From NCBI GenBank assembly GCA_025916675.1, contig CP098402.1:119205-183204 (forward strand): DNA of 64,000 nt, in the 5' to 3' direction. Positions within the stretch are counted from its first letter, which is position 1. Each line of letters begins with the position of its first letter. The DNA is from Phycisphaera sp. (lineage in GTDB: Bacteria > Planctomycetota > Phycisphaerae > Phycisphaerales > UBA1924). A program made the translations under genes and the position numbers. Shown here piece after piece: positions 34,064 through 43,329 of the stretch. The notes beneath the pieces are model-generated. The model searched no databases and had not been told where the DNA came from. It saw only the letters and a program-made list of their open reading frames with translations.

Positions 34064-34849
34064 CTAGAGCGGTTTTTGGGGCTCCTGCGCGGGATCGGCG
34101 GGGGTCTTTGATGGGTCATCGGTTGTTTCGGACACCGGCTGCTCTGCAACCGGATCGGGCTCGCTCTGGTGCCGGGTTTCGGGTTCGGGCATAGCGGGGG
34201 CTTCGCTCTCTGGATCGACGCGACGCACCTTCACCACGTTGTCTGGCGCGGCGACGGCACCCGTCGACTCGGCCATCTGCCGCACACGCTCGGAGATCTC
34301 GCGCAGCCGCTCCGCTTCGTCGTGTTCCTGTTCGGCGTTGCGCAGGCCGCCCTCGGGGGCCAGCGTCGCCAGGAACACGCCGTTCACGCGATTGTACAAC
34401 GCGAGCGTTTCATCCTCGTTGATCTGGGGCGCAACTCTTGCGCGTACCACGCCCCGATACGGGTTGTACCAGAAGCTCGCGGCCTTCTGGCCGCCCATGT
34501 CGAACGCGACGGGATCGGCTGGATGGTCGCGGTCGGCGTCTTCGGCGGGCGCGAGTTCCACCCAGGGGCGATCGCCGGTCAGCAGGTGGTTGCGGGGCGG
34601 GTCGTCTTCAAACCAGTGGCCCTCGATCGTGTTGGGCCACCCGCGGCCGTTGACAGCCACGCCACTGGTTGTCGCTTGGACCTTCAGGACCTCGTGAAAG
34701 TGCGCAAGCGACAGCTCGGTGCGTACCACTACGCTCTCGACCGACTCGCTGCGGGTCTGCTGGATCACCACGAGCGTGACCACCACCAGGCACAGGCCCA
34801 GGGCGACCACGTCCACAATCCGGCGCAGGTTGGAGCGTTCCTTCGACAT
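34064..34849 (-). CDS. Membrane-anchored protein with acidic Pro-rich tail
   Basis: 261 residues. One N-terminal membrane anchor (VVALGLCLVVVTLVVIQQ, about 14-31) precedes an exported domain containing GWPNTIEGHWFEDDPP, SFWYNPYRGVVRARV and ETLALYNRVNG. The anchor-plus-domain layout resembles pseudopilin-like proteins, but the cleavage site with Phe+1/Glu+5 is absent. The last 60 residues are Pro/Glu-rich and probably disordered. The ATG is at 34849, 158 bp from the divergent M16-like gene. Function unknown. Confidence 0.6.
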   Translation of the reverse strand: MSKERSNLRRIVDVVALGLCLVVVTLVVIQQTRSESVESVVVRTELSLAHFHEVLKVQATTSGVAVNGRGWPNTIEGHWFEDDPPRNHLLTGDRPWVELAPAEDADRDHPADPVAFDMGGQKAASFWYNPYRGVVRARVAPQINEDETLALYNRVNGVFLATLAPEGGLRNAEQEHDEAERLREISERVRQMAESTGAVAAPDNVVKVRRVDPESEAPAMPEPETRHQSEPDPVAEQPVSETTDDPSKTPADPAQEPQKPL

Positions 34850-35007
34850 CGCGACCCTCTTCTAGATAAGTAAGAGATCGGCCCTGGCCCCGCCTCTCTT
34901 GTGGCTCGCTGGCCCGCGTCCGCGAGGATTGGGTAATTTCGCGATGATCGTGCCGGTCCTGCCGCGTCCGGCCCGCCCCGTCAGCGTCCGCTAAACTGCG
35001 CCCACCT

Positions 35008-36258
35008 ATGGCTATCGAGATCCGAGAACTGGAATGCGGGGCGGTGCTGCTGGTCGAGCCCATGGCCGGCGTGAAGAGCTGCGCCCTGAATTGGACCCTA
35101 CCCGCCGGTGCCGCCGCCGAGCCCGAGGGCAAGCTGGGGCTGGCCGGCATCGTCGCCGAGATGGTCCAGAGGGGCGCGGGCGGGCTCAACTCCCGCCAGC
35201 ACGCCGACGCGCTCGACGCGGCCGGGGTCAGCCGGAGCCTGGACACCGGCGTGCGCACCAGCCGCCTGGCCGCCACCTTCGTGGGCCAGGACCTGGACAA
35301 GGCGGTCCCATTGCTGGCCGACATGATCGTGCGCCCGTCCATGGACAAGGACGCCTTCGATCCCGCGAAGAGCCTCGCACTGCAGGAACTCGACGCGCTC
35401 GCCGACGATCCGCAGGAATGGGCCGGCGTTGAGGCGATGGCGCGCCACTTGCCTGCACCGCTCAACCGCTCGACCTACGGCACGCGCGAGGGCCTCGAGG
35501 CCTGCACCCACGCCGCCGCCCAAGCGTTCCTGAACACAGGGTTCGTGCCGGGTGGCAGCCTCATCGCGCTCGCGGGCGATGTCGATCCGCTACTCGCCCA
35601 GGAGACATTAAATAAGGCCCTCGACGGCTGGACGGGCACCGCCAGCGAGCCCATGGCCACCGGCACGCCGCAGCGCGGCCGGGCCCATGTCGACGACGAT
35701 GGTGCCCAGGTCCAGGTCATGGTGATCCGCGAAGCCCCACGCGATGGCACGCCCGAGGCCGCGTGCGAGCGCCTAGCCACGGCGGTGCTCAGCGGCGGCA
35801 TGTCGGGCCGGCTGTTTACCGAAGTGCGCGAGAAGCGGGGGCTGTGCTACGCCGTCCACGCCGGCTACACGGCCGAACGCGAGACCGGCTGGCTGACGGC
35901 GTACGTGGGCACCACGCCCGAGCGGGCCGCCGAATCGCTCGAGGTGCTCCAGGCCGAACTCGACCGTCTGGCGACGCCGGATGGCGGGCCCACCGAGGAA
36001 GAGTTCGAGCGGGCCCGCGTGGGCCTGAAGTCCCGCATCGTCTTCGGCGGCGAATCGACGGGTGCCCGCGCGGGCGCAATGGCCAGCGACTACCGCAAGC
36101 TGGCTCGCTGCCGAACGCTCGAGGAGCGTGTCGCCGAGATCGACGCCGTGACGCTGCCCGCCCTGCGCGAGCACCTGGCCAGCTTCGATCGCGGCAACGC
36201 CACCGTGCTCACGCTGGGCCAGTCGCTGAATAACCAGCCCGTCAAGGCGGAGGCCTGA
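35008..36258 (+). CDS. M16-family peptidase-like protein lacking the zinc motif
   Basis: A 416-residue two-domain M16 (insulinase/processing-peptidase) fold. The C-terminal half is typical: LSGGMSGRLFTEVREKRGLCYAVHAGY carries the Arg/Tyr substrate-binding pair. In the N-terminal half the place of HxxEH reads GLAGIVAEMVQRGAGG, with no His, so zinc cannot be bound in the usual way. M16 proteins of this type normally pair with an active partner; none is adjacent. The stop is 4 bp before the ABC permease start, so the two are coupled. Confidence 0.83.
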   Translation: MAIEIRELECGAVLLVEPMAGVKSCALNWTLPAGAAAEPEGKLGLAGIVAEMVQRGAGGLNSRQHADALDAAGVSRSLDTGVRTSRLAATFVGQDLDKAVPLLADMIVRPSMDKDAFDPAKSLALQELDALADDPQEWAGVEAMARHLPAPLNRSTYGTREGLEACTHAAAQAFLNTGFVPGGSLIALAGDVDPLLAQETLNKALDGWTGTASEPMATGTPQRGRAHVDDDGAQVQVMVIREAPRDGTPEAACERLATAVLSGGMSGRLFTEVREKRGLCYAVHAGYTAERETGWLTAYVGTTPERAAESLEVLQAELDRLATPDGGPTEEEFERARVGLKSRIVFGGESTGARAGAMASDYRKLARCRTLEERVAEIDAVTLPALREHLASFDRGNATVLTLGQSLNNQPVKAEA

Positions 36259-36262
36259 GCCC

Positions 36263-38017
36263 ATGCACGCCCTGGCCCTGCGCCGGCTCATCGAGCAGAC
36301 GCTGGTCGTGCTGCTCATCGCGTTCCTGGGCCTGGCGCTCATCTACCCGATCATCCTGACCATCCGCGGCGGGTTCGCGATCGATCCCAGCGGCGACGGC
36401 GGATGGACTCTGACCCACGTCCTGCGCGTGTTCCGAGACCCCGTCACGCGCGAGGGGCTGTTCAACGCGTCGTGGATCGCCACCGGAACGACCCTTCTAA
36501 GCGCCGCCATCGCCGTGCCCCTGGCGTTGCTGGCCGCCCGCCACCGCTTCCCGCTCAAGGGCGCCTTCAGCGCCATGATCCTGGTGCCTCTGATTCTCCC
36601 GCCGTTCGTCGGCGCCATCGGCTTCCGCGCCATCATGGGCCGTGAGGGCATGATCAACACCCTTCTGGGCACCGACTGGGACGTGATGGGCGAGGCCAAG
36701 GGCCTGGGCGTCATCATCGTGCAGGCCTTGCACCTGTATCCAATCCTGTACCTCAACGCCACCGCGGCCCTGGCCAATCTCGACCCGGCAATGAACGAGG
36801 CCGCCGAGAACCTGGGTGCGGGCCCGTGGCGCCGTTTCACTAGAATCACGCTGCCGCTCATCCGCCCGGGCCTGTTCGCCGGCGGCACGATCGTTTTCAT
36901 CTGGGCGTTCACCGAGCTGGGCACGCCGCTCATGTTCGACTACGACCGCGTGACGTCCGTCCAGATCTTCTACGGGCTCAGCGAGGTCGAGGGCTCGGCC
37001 CGGCCCTACGCGCTCACGTTCGTGCTGCTGGCCGCTTCCCTCCTCGCGTACGCCGCGGGCAAGCTGGCCTTCGGCCGGCGGGGATACGCCATGAGTACCC
37101 GCGCCACGCGCGCCAGTAGCGAGGTGACACTCAAGGGTGCCAAGGGCTGGCTGGCGGCGGCGGCGTTCCTAGTGGTCACGATCCTGGCTGTCGCCCCGCA
37201 CGTCGGCGTCATCCTCATGAGCTTCAGCGGCGTGGGCCAGTGGTACCAGAGCCTGCTGCCCAAGAGCTTCACGATGGCCCACTTCGGCGTGGCCCTGGGC
37301 AGCGACGCCGCCTTCCGCTCGATCGCCAACAGCCTGTTCTACTCGGCCCTGGCCGTGCTGCTGAACGTCTCCATCGGTGTGACGGTGGGCTACCTCATCG
37401 TGCGCACGCGGGCGGTCGGGCGAAGCGTGCTCGACACGCTATGCATGCTGCCGCTAGCCGTGCCGGGGCTGGTGCTGGCCTTCGGCTTCGTCGCCGTCAG
37501 CCTGGCGTGGCCCTTCCGCGGCACGCTCGATCTGGGATTCACCGAGCTCGGTGCGCCGCTCGATGGCGTGGTGTCGGTCGTGGGCGTGAATCCCAACCCC
37601 ATCCCCCTGCTCGTGCTGGCCTACGCGGTGCGGCGGCTGCCCTACATCGTGCGCGCCGTGGTGGCGGGGCTCGAGCAGACCAGCGGCGAGATGGAAGAGG
37701 CCGCCCTGAACCTGGGTGCCTCGCGGATGCGGGCGATCCGAAGCGTGGTGCTGCCGCTCATCGTGGCCAACATCATCGCCGGGGCGCTGCTCGTGTTCGC
37801 CTTCAGCATGCTGGAGGTCTCCGACAGCCTGCTTCTCGCCCAGAAGCAGGACGACTGGCCGATCACCCGGGCGATCTATGCCTTCAGCAACCGCCAGGGC
37901 GATGGCCCCTACATCGCCAGCGCCATGGGCGTCTGGGGCATGGCCCTGCTGACCGTGACCCTGGTGGGCGCGAGCGCCCTGCTGGGCAAGAAGATGGGGG
38001 CGATCTTCAGGGTCTGA
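36263..38017 (+). CDS. Fused two-domain ABC permease, ferric-iron/spermidine type
   Basis: 584 residues with about twelve membrane helices and two binding-protein-dependent permease domains in tandem. Each has an EAA loop for the ATPase: NEAAENLGAGPWRRFTRITL (about 175) and EEAALNLGASRMRAIRSVVL (about 480). This duplicated layout is that of FbpB/SfuB iron(III) permeases. ATPase and binding-protein genes are not next to it. It follows the M16-like gene by 4 bp. Substrate is inference from architecture. Confidence 0.85.
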   Translation: MHALALRRLIEQTLVVLLIAFLGLALIYPIILTIRGGFAIDPSGDGGWTLTHVLRVFRDPVTREGLFNASWIATGTTLLSAAIAVPLALLAARHRFPLKGAFSAMILVPLILPPFVGAIGFRAIMGREGMINTLLGTDWDVMGEAKGLGVIIVQALHLYPILYLNATAALANLDPAMNEAAENLGAGPWRRFTRITLPLIRPGLFAGGTIVFIWAFTELGTPLMFDYDRVTSVQIFYGLSEVEGSARPYALTFVLLAASLLAYAAGKLAFGRRGYAMSTRATRASSEVTLKGAKGWLAAAAFLVVTILAVAPHVGVILMSFSGVGQWYQSLLPKSFTMAHFGVALGSDAAFRSIANSLFYSALAVLLNVSIGVTVGYLIVRTRAVGRSVLDTLCMLPLAVPGLVLAFGFVAVSLAWPFRGTLDLGFTELGAPLDGVVSVVGVNPNPIPLLVLAYAVRRLPYIVRAVVAGLEQTSGEMEEAALNLGASRMRAIRSVVLPLIVANIIAGALLVFAFSMLEVSDSLLLAQKQDDWPITRAIYAFSNRQGDGPYIASAMGVWGMALLTVTLVGASALLGKKMGAIFRV

Positions 38018-38114
38018 GCAGATTCGATAAGTTTGCTGAAACTAACCTGAGCGACTTCCCATATACCAGTGGACGACGAACTCGTGACCTCCCCAACGGA
38101 AAAGGAAGATAGTG

Positions 38115-38621
38115 ATGCGACCGAACACCATGCGAACCCGCCTGCTCATCGGCACCTGCCTTGCGAGCGCAATGCTCCTCGCCCAGGGCTGCGTCTTCTC
38201 GATCGGAGGCGGCAAGAAGGAGTACATCGTCGAGGACAAAGCGCCGCTCACCTCGGCCCAGCAGGACCGCGCCCCGGTGGTGCGTTCCAAGGCTGACGTG
38301 CCCAGCTTCAGCCAGGCCGAGAACGCGCGACTTGGCAAGCTCGGGCCGGACACGACCGTGGAGGCGTTCCGCAAGATCTTCCCCGAGGCCGTCTTCCGCA
38401 GCTCACGCAAGCACGACTCGGGCGACGTGCTCATCTACGAGGTCCGCGACCGTCGCGTGTACCGCTTCGAGAGCTCCAACTTTGGCCACATCCACGACGA
38501 GCCGGTGTTCTTCCGCTTCGTCCGCGGCACGCTCGAGGGCTGGCACCACTCGCCCAGCGGCGACGACATCCCCCAGCGCTGGCTCGAGATCAACCTGATC
38601 GAGACGGGCGACGACGGCTGA
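38115..38621 (+). CDS. Hypothetical lipoprotein
   Basis: 168 residues with a lipoprotein signal ending LLAQGC. The mature part has a disordered start and a compact C-terminal domain (DTTVEAFRKIFPEAVF ... LIYEVRDRRVYRFE). That could be a small BamE/SmpA-like or similar fold, but no family is secure. The ATG at 38115 has AAAGGAAG about 7 bases upstream; a GTG one codon earlier is also possible. A hairpin resembling the one after mutL follows. Confidence 0.62.
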   Translation: MRPNTMRTRLLIGTCLASAMLLAQGCVFSIGGGKKEYIVEDKAPLTSAQQDRAPVVRSKADVPSFSQAENARLGKLGPDTTVEAFRKIFPEAVFRSSRKHDSGDVLIYEVRDRRVYRFESSNFGHIHDEPVFFRFVRGTLEGWHHSPSGDDIPQRWLEINLIETGDDG

Positions 38622-38631
38622 GTTCTCGTCC

Positions 38632-38664
38632 GAACGAGGCCCCGGCGCAAGCCCGGGCTCTTCT
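38632..38664 (+). terminator. Imperfect hairpin after the lipoprotein gene
   Basis: GCCCCGGC-GCAA-GCCCGGGC then TCTTCTC, one mismatch in the stem. Same design as the hairpin after mutL. It lies between convergent genes. Confidence 0.4.
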
Positions 38665-38667
38665 CAA

Positions 38668-40182
38668 TTAGTCCGCCATCACGCATCGCCCCTGCGCCCA
38701 CTGGCGTAGCTGGGCGACTTTTTCGGCCATCGTCACACTGAGCGGTGGGCTGGCCTTGAGCACGCCCAGCAGGCTCTCGGTCGAGACCTTCTCACGCCGC
38801 GAGAACGCCTCGTGCCTCGCGGCGATGATGCCCTGCTCGATCTCGGCGCCGCTGAAGCCATCTGTTGCCTTGACGAGCTTGTCCAGGTCGAAGTCGGCCG
38901 CGTCCAGCCGCCGCTTGCGCAGGTGGATCTCCAGGATCGCCCGGCGGCCGTCCTCGCCCGGCAGGTCGACGAAGAAGATCTCGTCGAAGCGGCCCTTGCG
39001 CATCAGCTCGGGCGGCAGGCTCTCGATGTCGTTGGCCGTCGCCACGATGAACACCGGCTCGCGGTGCTCCTGCATCCAGGTCAGCAGGCTGCCGAACATG
39101 CGTCGGCTGAGCCCGCCGTCGGTGCCGCCCGAGCCCATCGAGGCGAAGCCCTTCTCGATCTCGTCGATCCACAGGATGATCGGGGCCATGAGCTCGGCCT
39201 GGTGCAGCGCGGCGCGCAGGCGGCTCTCGCTCGAGCCCACGAAGCGGTCGTACAGGGCCGTGGGGTCGAGCCGGAGCAGCGGCCGCTTCCAGGCGGCGCT
39301 GATGGCCTTGGCGCACAGGCTCTTGCCCGCGCCCTGCACGCCCAGCATCAGCACGCCGCGGGGCGAGTCGAGCCCGTGCTCCTCGGCCTCGGCCTCGGTG
39401 GTCAGCAGCCGGCTGGAGAGCCAGCTCTTGAGCGTCTTGAGCCCGCCGATGTCTTCGAGGGTCGCGGGGGCCTCGATGAACTCGAGCAAGCCATCGGCCC
39501 GGACGTACTCGCGTTTGCGCGCGACGATGCGGGGCAAGTCGCCGCTGTCGAAGCGCTGGTCGTCGCGGACGACCTCGGCCACGATGTTCTTGATCTGCCG
39601 GCGAGTGAGCCCGCGCAAGTTGCGAATCATCGCGTCCCACTCGCTGCGCTTGACGTCGACTTCAATTGGAGTGTGGCGGTGGTGGGCGCGCAGCTGCGTG
39701 CGCACGAGCCGTTCGATCTCGTCGGTCTCGGGCGGCATGATCTCGAACTCGGCCGCGTACTGGCGGAGCACCGGCTCCTTGATGCGCTCGTGGTCGATGA
39801 GCACGATGAGCTGGGCCTGCTCGTTGGCGCGAAACAGAGCCTCGCGCAGCGCCCGAGCCACCTTCACCTCGTCGATGTGGTGGCCCAGGTCGAGCATCAC
39901 GTACACGCCCGGCTGGCGATTGCCTGCGATCTGCCGCAGGGCCTTCTCGGGAGCCGCGGTGTCGCTCGCCCGGCCGTCGTCCTCAACGGCCGCGTCCTGC
40001 AACCCGCCGGTGAGCGTCCAGCGGTGGCACACCATGCCCTGGTCGGCGGCGGTATCCCGCACGAGGTCGAGGGCGTAGACCTCCTCAGCGGTGGCGATGG
40101 TGATCGCCGGCTGGCTGGTAACACGCATCAGCCCCCGGAGCCGGTCTAGGTTGCTCTCGCCCATATCGCCCAGCATAAGCAT
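38668..40182 (-). CDS. Ycf46-like AAA+ ATPase
   Basis: 504 residues. The N-terminal part (RLRGLMRVTSQPAITIATAEEVYALDLVRD) resembles the degenerate first domain of cyanobacterial and plastid Ycf46. The C-terminal AAA module has Walker A GVQGAGKS, Walker B ILWIDEIEK, sensor-1 VATAND, an arginine finger in MRKGRFDEIFF and sensor-2 GFSGAEIEQG. In the family it is a cytoplasmic ATPase of uncertain role. The frame extends upstream; the ATG at 40182 (or 40164, MGESNLDRL) gives the best start. Confidence 0.82.
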   Translation of the reverse strand: MLMLGDMGESNLDRLRGLMRVTSQPAITIATAEEVYALDLVRDTAADQGMVCHRWTLTGGLQDAAVEDDGRASDTAAPEKALRQIAGNRQPGVYVMLDLGHHIDEVKVARALREALFRANEQAQLIVLIDHERIKEPVLRQYAAEFEIMPPETDEIERLVRTQLRAHHRHTPIEVDVKRSEWDAMIRNLRGLTRRQIKNIVAEVVRDDQRFDSGDLPRIVARKREYVRADGLLEFIEAPATLEDIGGLKTLKSWLSSRLLTTEAEAEEHGLDSPRGVLMLGVQGAGKSLCAKAISAAWKRPLLRLDPTALYDRFVGSSESRLRAALHQAELMAPIILWIDEIEKGFASMGSGGTDGGLSRRMFGSLLTWMQEHREPVFIVATANDIESLPPELMRKGRFDEIFFVDLPGEDGRRAILEIHLRKRRLDAADFDLDKLVKATDGFSGAEIEQGIIAARHEAFSRREKVSTESLLGVLKASPPLSVTMAEKVAQLRQWAQGRCVMAD

Positions 40183-40453
40183 GCCGGGTCGTCGTGTACG
40201 TATATGGCCCGATAAACCGTCAGACGTCAGAAACACGACATCACGGCGGGCTCGCGTTGGCCCGAAGCGAGCAATCGTGGTAGGTTGCACAAGTCGGGCG
40301 GGCTGTTGCCGTAACGCCTCGTGAGAGGGGGGGCTAACCCCCCGCGTACCCATGACCCGGAGCATGCCTGCCTGTGTGCTCATGTTCGGGTCTTGTCAAC
40401 CCGTCCCGCTCGAGACCAAGCTCGGCGGGGCACATCCGGGGAGGTTGATCTTC
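40183..40453. other. Spacer between divergent AAA ATPase and metalloprotease genes
   Basis: Contains a G-rich/C-rich palindrome (GGGGGG-CTAA-CCCCCC, about 40327-40343). It ends with GGGGAGG 9-10 bases before the ATG at 40454. No gene seen. Confidence 0.5.
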
Positions 40454-42298
40454 ATGATCGGACGTTCTTTGACTCGCGGGTCCGCCGCGAGCGTGTTGGC
40501 GTGTGCGGTGGCGTTTTTCGCCTCGGCCACGGTTTCGCTGGCCCAGGGCTCTTTGTCGCAAGAGGGCGCACCCGCCGCGAGCGGGCCGCAATCGCCGCTC
40601 GTCTTCGATGACCTGATCGAGTACTCGATCGAGCGGATGGGCTTCAACGTCGATGCCCAGGGCTCGATCAGCACGTCGGTCATGCTCGGCGAGCAGGCCG
40701 TGTCGATCGACCTGTGGCCGCACAGCCTGCGCTCGCCCGACTTCCAGGTGCTGGCGCAGCAGGCCGATGGCTCGCTGAAGCGCATCGTGCCGCCCGCCCC
40801 CACGACGTATCGCGGGGTTGTCGAGGGTGTGCCCGGCAGCAGCATCACCGCCGGCTTCTTCGAGGGCTCGCTCTCGGCCGTCATCTCGCTCGGCGAGGGC
40901 GCTGGGGGCACCTGGATCGTCCAGCCCCTGAGCGAGCGCGTGCCCGGGGCGGACGCTTCGTTGCATGTCGTCCACCTCAACGCAGACGACATCTCGGCCG
41001 TTGGCGGTGTCTGCGGTACGGTGGATAACCCACTTGGCGGCTTGTTCAACAACGAGAATCCCGACGGTCCCGGTGTGGATGAGACGCTGTTGCTCGAGTT
41101 GGCCATCGACGCCGACCACGAGTTCTACCTCCTCCGCGGTTCGTCCGAGGCGTCGGTCACTTCGGCCGTGGAGGCCCAGGTGAACGCGGTCTCGAACATC
41201 TACGAGCGTGACGTGGACACGGCCATCGAGATCACCACGATTATCATCCGGTCGGATCCCGACGATCCGTACACCACGTCCGATGGTGGTGGCCTGCTTA
41301 ACCAGATGACCAACTGGTGGCGCACGCGTCACTCGACCGTCCGTCGCGATACGGCTTCGTTGATCAGCGGGCGGAACTTCGCCGGTGGCACGCTGGGCGT
41401 GGCCTGGCTGTCGGGCACCTGCACGACCACCCGCGGATACAACGTAAACCAGTATGTTTCGCTCGGCACGGGGGCCCGCATCGCGGTCCATGCCCACGAG
41501 TTGGGGCACAACAACAACGCCCCGCACTGTTCCGGCGGCGACTGCCGCATCATGTGCGCAGGTATCGGCGGGTGCGCGGGCGACATCAGCCGCTTCGGCA
41601 ACTCGTCGAAGAACATCATCCGCAACTTCCTGGACGCGGTGCCGTGCGTGACCGAGCTCGTGACCGAGCCCGATCCGCAGCCGCTGCCGTTCATCGACAA
41701 CTTCGACGCGTCGCGTGACCTCGACCCGGACAAGTGGGCCGAGGCTTCATCGGTGCTCATCACCCCGTCGGTGCTCAACCCGTTCACCGCGCCCAACGCC
41801 CTGACCTTCCAGCCGGGCGGCACGTTGACCACGACCCGCCACGACGTGCCCGCCCCGGGCGTGAAGCCCTCCTTCGTCAGCATCTGGTCCCAGCACCGCT
41901 TCGTGGAGAGCGGCAAGTTCCTCCGCGTCGAGTACTTCTCGACCTTCAACGAGGTCTGGGAGCCGGTGGGTGCGATCCAGTCCGATGGCAGCGACCAGAA
42001 CCAGTTCGTGCTGAACCAGTGGAAGCTGCCCCTGGAGGCCAGCGGCACCGAGTTCCGGCTGCGCATCTCGGCCATCGGGTCGGACGCCGCCGACGCGTGG
42101 TTCATCGATAGCGTCAGCGTCGACGAGTTCTGCCGCATCGACCTGAACATGGACGGTGCAACCAATATCTTCGACTTCCTGGCGTTCCAGACCTTCTTCA
42201 GCAGCGGCGATCCTCGGGCCGACTTCAACAACGACACGGTGCTCAACGTGTTCGACTTCCTGGAGTTCCAGAACCAGTTCGGCGCGGGTTGCAACTGA
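40454..42298 (+). CDS. Secreted reprolysin-like zinc metalloprotease with GC-type dockerin-like tail
   Basis: A 614-residue exported protease. The signal peptide ends at about SLAQG. The zinc motif HELGHNNNAPH (His348, Glu349, His352, His358) matches the HExxHxxxxxH of metzincins (M12B-like). Upstream segments such as NAVSNIYERDVDTAIEITTI are also M12B-like. A Cys-rich loop follows the active site, then a jelly-roll-like domain and paired Ca-loop repeats (DLNMDGATNIFDFLAFQT, DFNNDTVLNVFDFLEFQN) ending GAGCN. An Asp in the second loop is replaced by Asn. A terminator follows. Confidence 0.88.
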   Translation: MIGRSLTRGSAASVLACAVAFFASATVSLAQGSLSQEGAPAASGPQSPLVFDDLIEYSIERMGFNVDAQGSISTSVMLGEQAVSIDLWPHSLRSPDFQVLAQQADGSLKRIVPPAPTTYRGVVEGVPGSSITAGFFEGSLSAVISLGEGAGGTWIVQPLSERVPGADASLHVVHLNADDISAVGGVCGTVDNPLGGLFNNENPDGPGVDETLLLELAIDADHEFYLLRGSSEASVTSAVEAQVNAVSNIYERDVDTAIEITTIIIRSDPDDPYTTSDGGGLLNQMTNWWRTRHSTVRRDTASLISGRNFAGGTLGVAWLSGTCTTTRGYNVNQYVSLGTGARIAVHAHELGHNNNAPHCSGGDCRIMCAGIGGCAGDISRFGNSSKNIIRNFLDAVPCVTELVTEPDPQPLPFIDNFDASRDLDPDKWAEASSVLITPSVLNPFTAPNALTFQPGGTLTTTRHDVPAPGVKPSFVSIWSQHRFVESGKFLRVEYFSTFNEVWEPVGAIQSDGSDQNQFVLNQWKLPLEASGTEFRLRISAIGSDAADAWFIDSVSVDEFCRIDLNMDGATNIFDFLAFQTFFSSGDPRADFNNDTVLNVFDFLEFQNQFGAGCN

Positions 42299-42330
42299 TC
42301 AACCTCCGGCGACTCGACTGAGCTTCCCTT

Positions 42331-42366
42331 CGCCCGGCCAGCACCATGCTGGTCGGGCGTTTTCTA
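42331..42366 (+). terminator. Rho-independent terminator after the metalloprotease gene
   Basis: CGCCCGGCCAGC-ACCAT-GCTGGTCGGGCG, a 12-bp stem with one mismatch, then TTTTCTATT. Confidence 0.85.
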
Positions 42367-42391
42367 TTCGGCCAGGGCGTACATTTGGGTG

Positions 42392-43324
42392 ATGACCCCA
42401 CACGCCCAGACCGTCCGCCCGGCCCAGGGTGCGATCGCGCTCATCGCCCGCGACATCAAGCTGGCGCACTCGGTGTTCGCGTTGCCGTTTGCGGTGCTTG
42501 GCGCGTTCATGGTGGCTCCGCGTGTCGGGTCCGGTGGTGTCGATTGGCCCCGCATGGCCGGGTTGCTGGCATTGGTGTTGGTGTGCATGGTGGCGGCCCG
42601 GACGTGGGCCATGGTGGTCAACCGCATGGCCGATCGGGCCATCGACGCGGCCAACCCCCGCACCAGGGGGCGCGTGTTCGCCTCGGGCACCTTGCCACCG
42701 GCGGCGGGCTGGACAACGCTGGCCGCGTGCGCCGGGCTGTTTTTAGCGGCGTGCGCGCTCTTCGGGGTGTTCTTCGGTAACTGGTGGCCGGCCATCTTGG
42801 GCGCGCCCGTGCTGGCGTGGATCGCGTTCTATTCATTCACCAAGCGGTTCACCTGGCTGTGCCACGTGTTCCTGGGCGGGGCGCTGGCGGCCAGCCCGCT
42901 GGCCGCGGCGATCGCGGTTGGTGGGATCGAGACACTCTCCAACCCGGCACTCTGGCTGCTGGCGGGCATGGTACTGCTGTGGGTCGCCGGCTTCGACGCG
43001 ATCTACGCGCTGCAGGACCTGGACTTCGACCGGGAGGCGGGCCTGCGGAGCATCCCAGCACGCTTTGGTTGGAAACGCGCGAACACACTCAGCCGAATCA
43101 TGCACGTTGGCGCGATTGCTTGCTTGATCGGAGTGTTGATCGCCGATCCAAAGTTCGGCGTGGTCTTCGGTATCGGTGTGGTCGCTGCCATCGCGCTACT
43201 GGTGTACGAGCACGTCGTGCTGGCCAAGCGTGGGGCCGCGGGCATCCCGATGGCGTTCTTCACGCTCAACGGCATGGTCAGCGTGCTGCTGGGTATCACC
43301 GGCCTCGTTGACGTGCTGGTCTAG
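42392..43324 (+). CDS. UbiA-type polyprenyltransferase (4-hydroxybenzoate or MqnP-like)
   Basis: A 310-residue integral membrane prenyltransferase. Both Asp-rich motifs are present: NRMADRAIDAANPRTRGR (about 75-92) and YALQDLDFDREAGLRSIPAR (about 208-227). The N-terminus IALIARDIKLAHSVFALPFA resembles UbiA and the MqnP enzymes of the futalosine menaquinone route. About nine hydrophobic helices. A GTG one codon earlier is an alternative start. With no other quinone genes nearby the acceptor is undecided. Confidence 0.85.
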   Translation: MTPHAQTVRPAQGAIALIARDIKLAHSVFALPFAVLGAFMVAPRVGSGGVDWPRMAGLLALVLVCMVAARTWAMVVNRMADRAIDAANPRTRGRVFASGTLPPAAGWTTLAACAGLFLAACALFGVFFGNWWPAILGAPVLAWIAFYSFTKRFTWLCHVFLGGALAASPLAAAIAVGGIETLSNPALWLLAGMVLLWVAGFDAIYALQDLDFDREAGLRSIPARFGWKRANTLSRIMHVGAIACLIGVLIADPKFGVVFGIGVVAAIALLVYEHVVLAKRGAAGIPMAFFTLNGMVSVLLGITGLVDVLV

Positions 43325-43329
43325 GCCGC

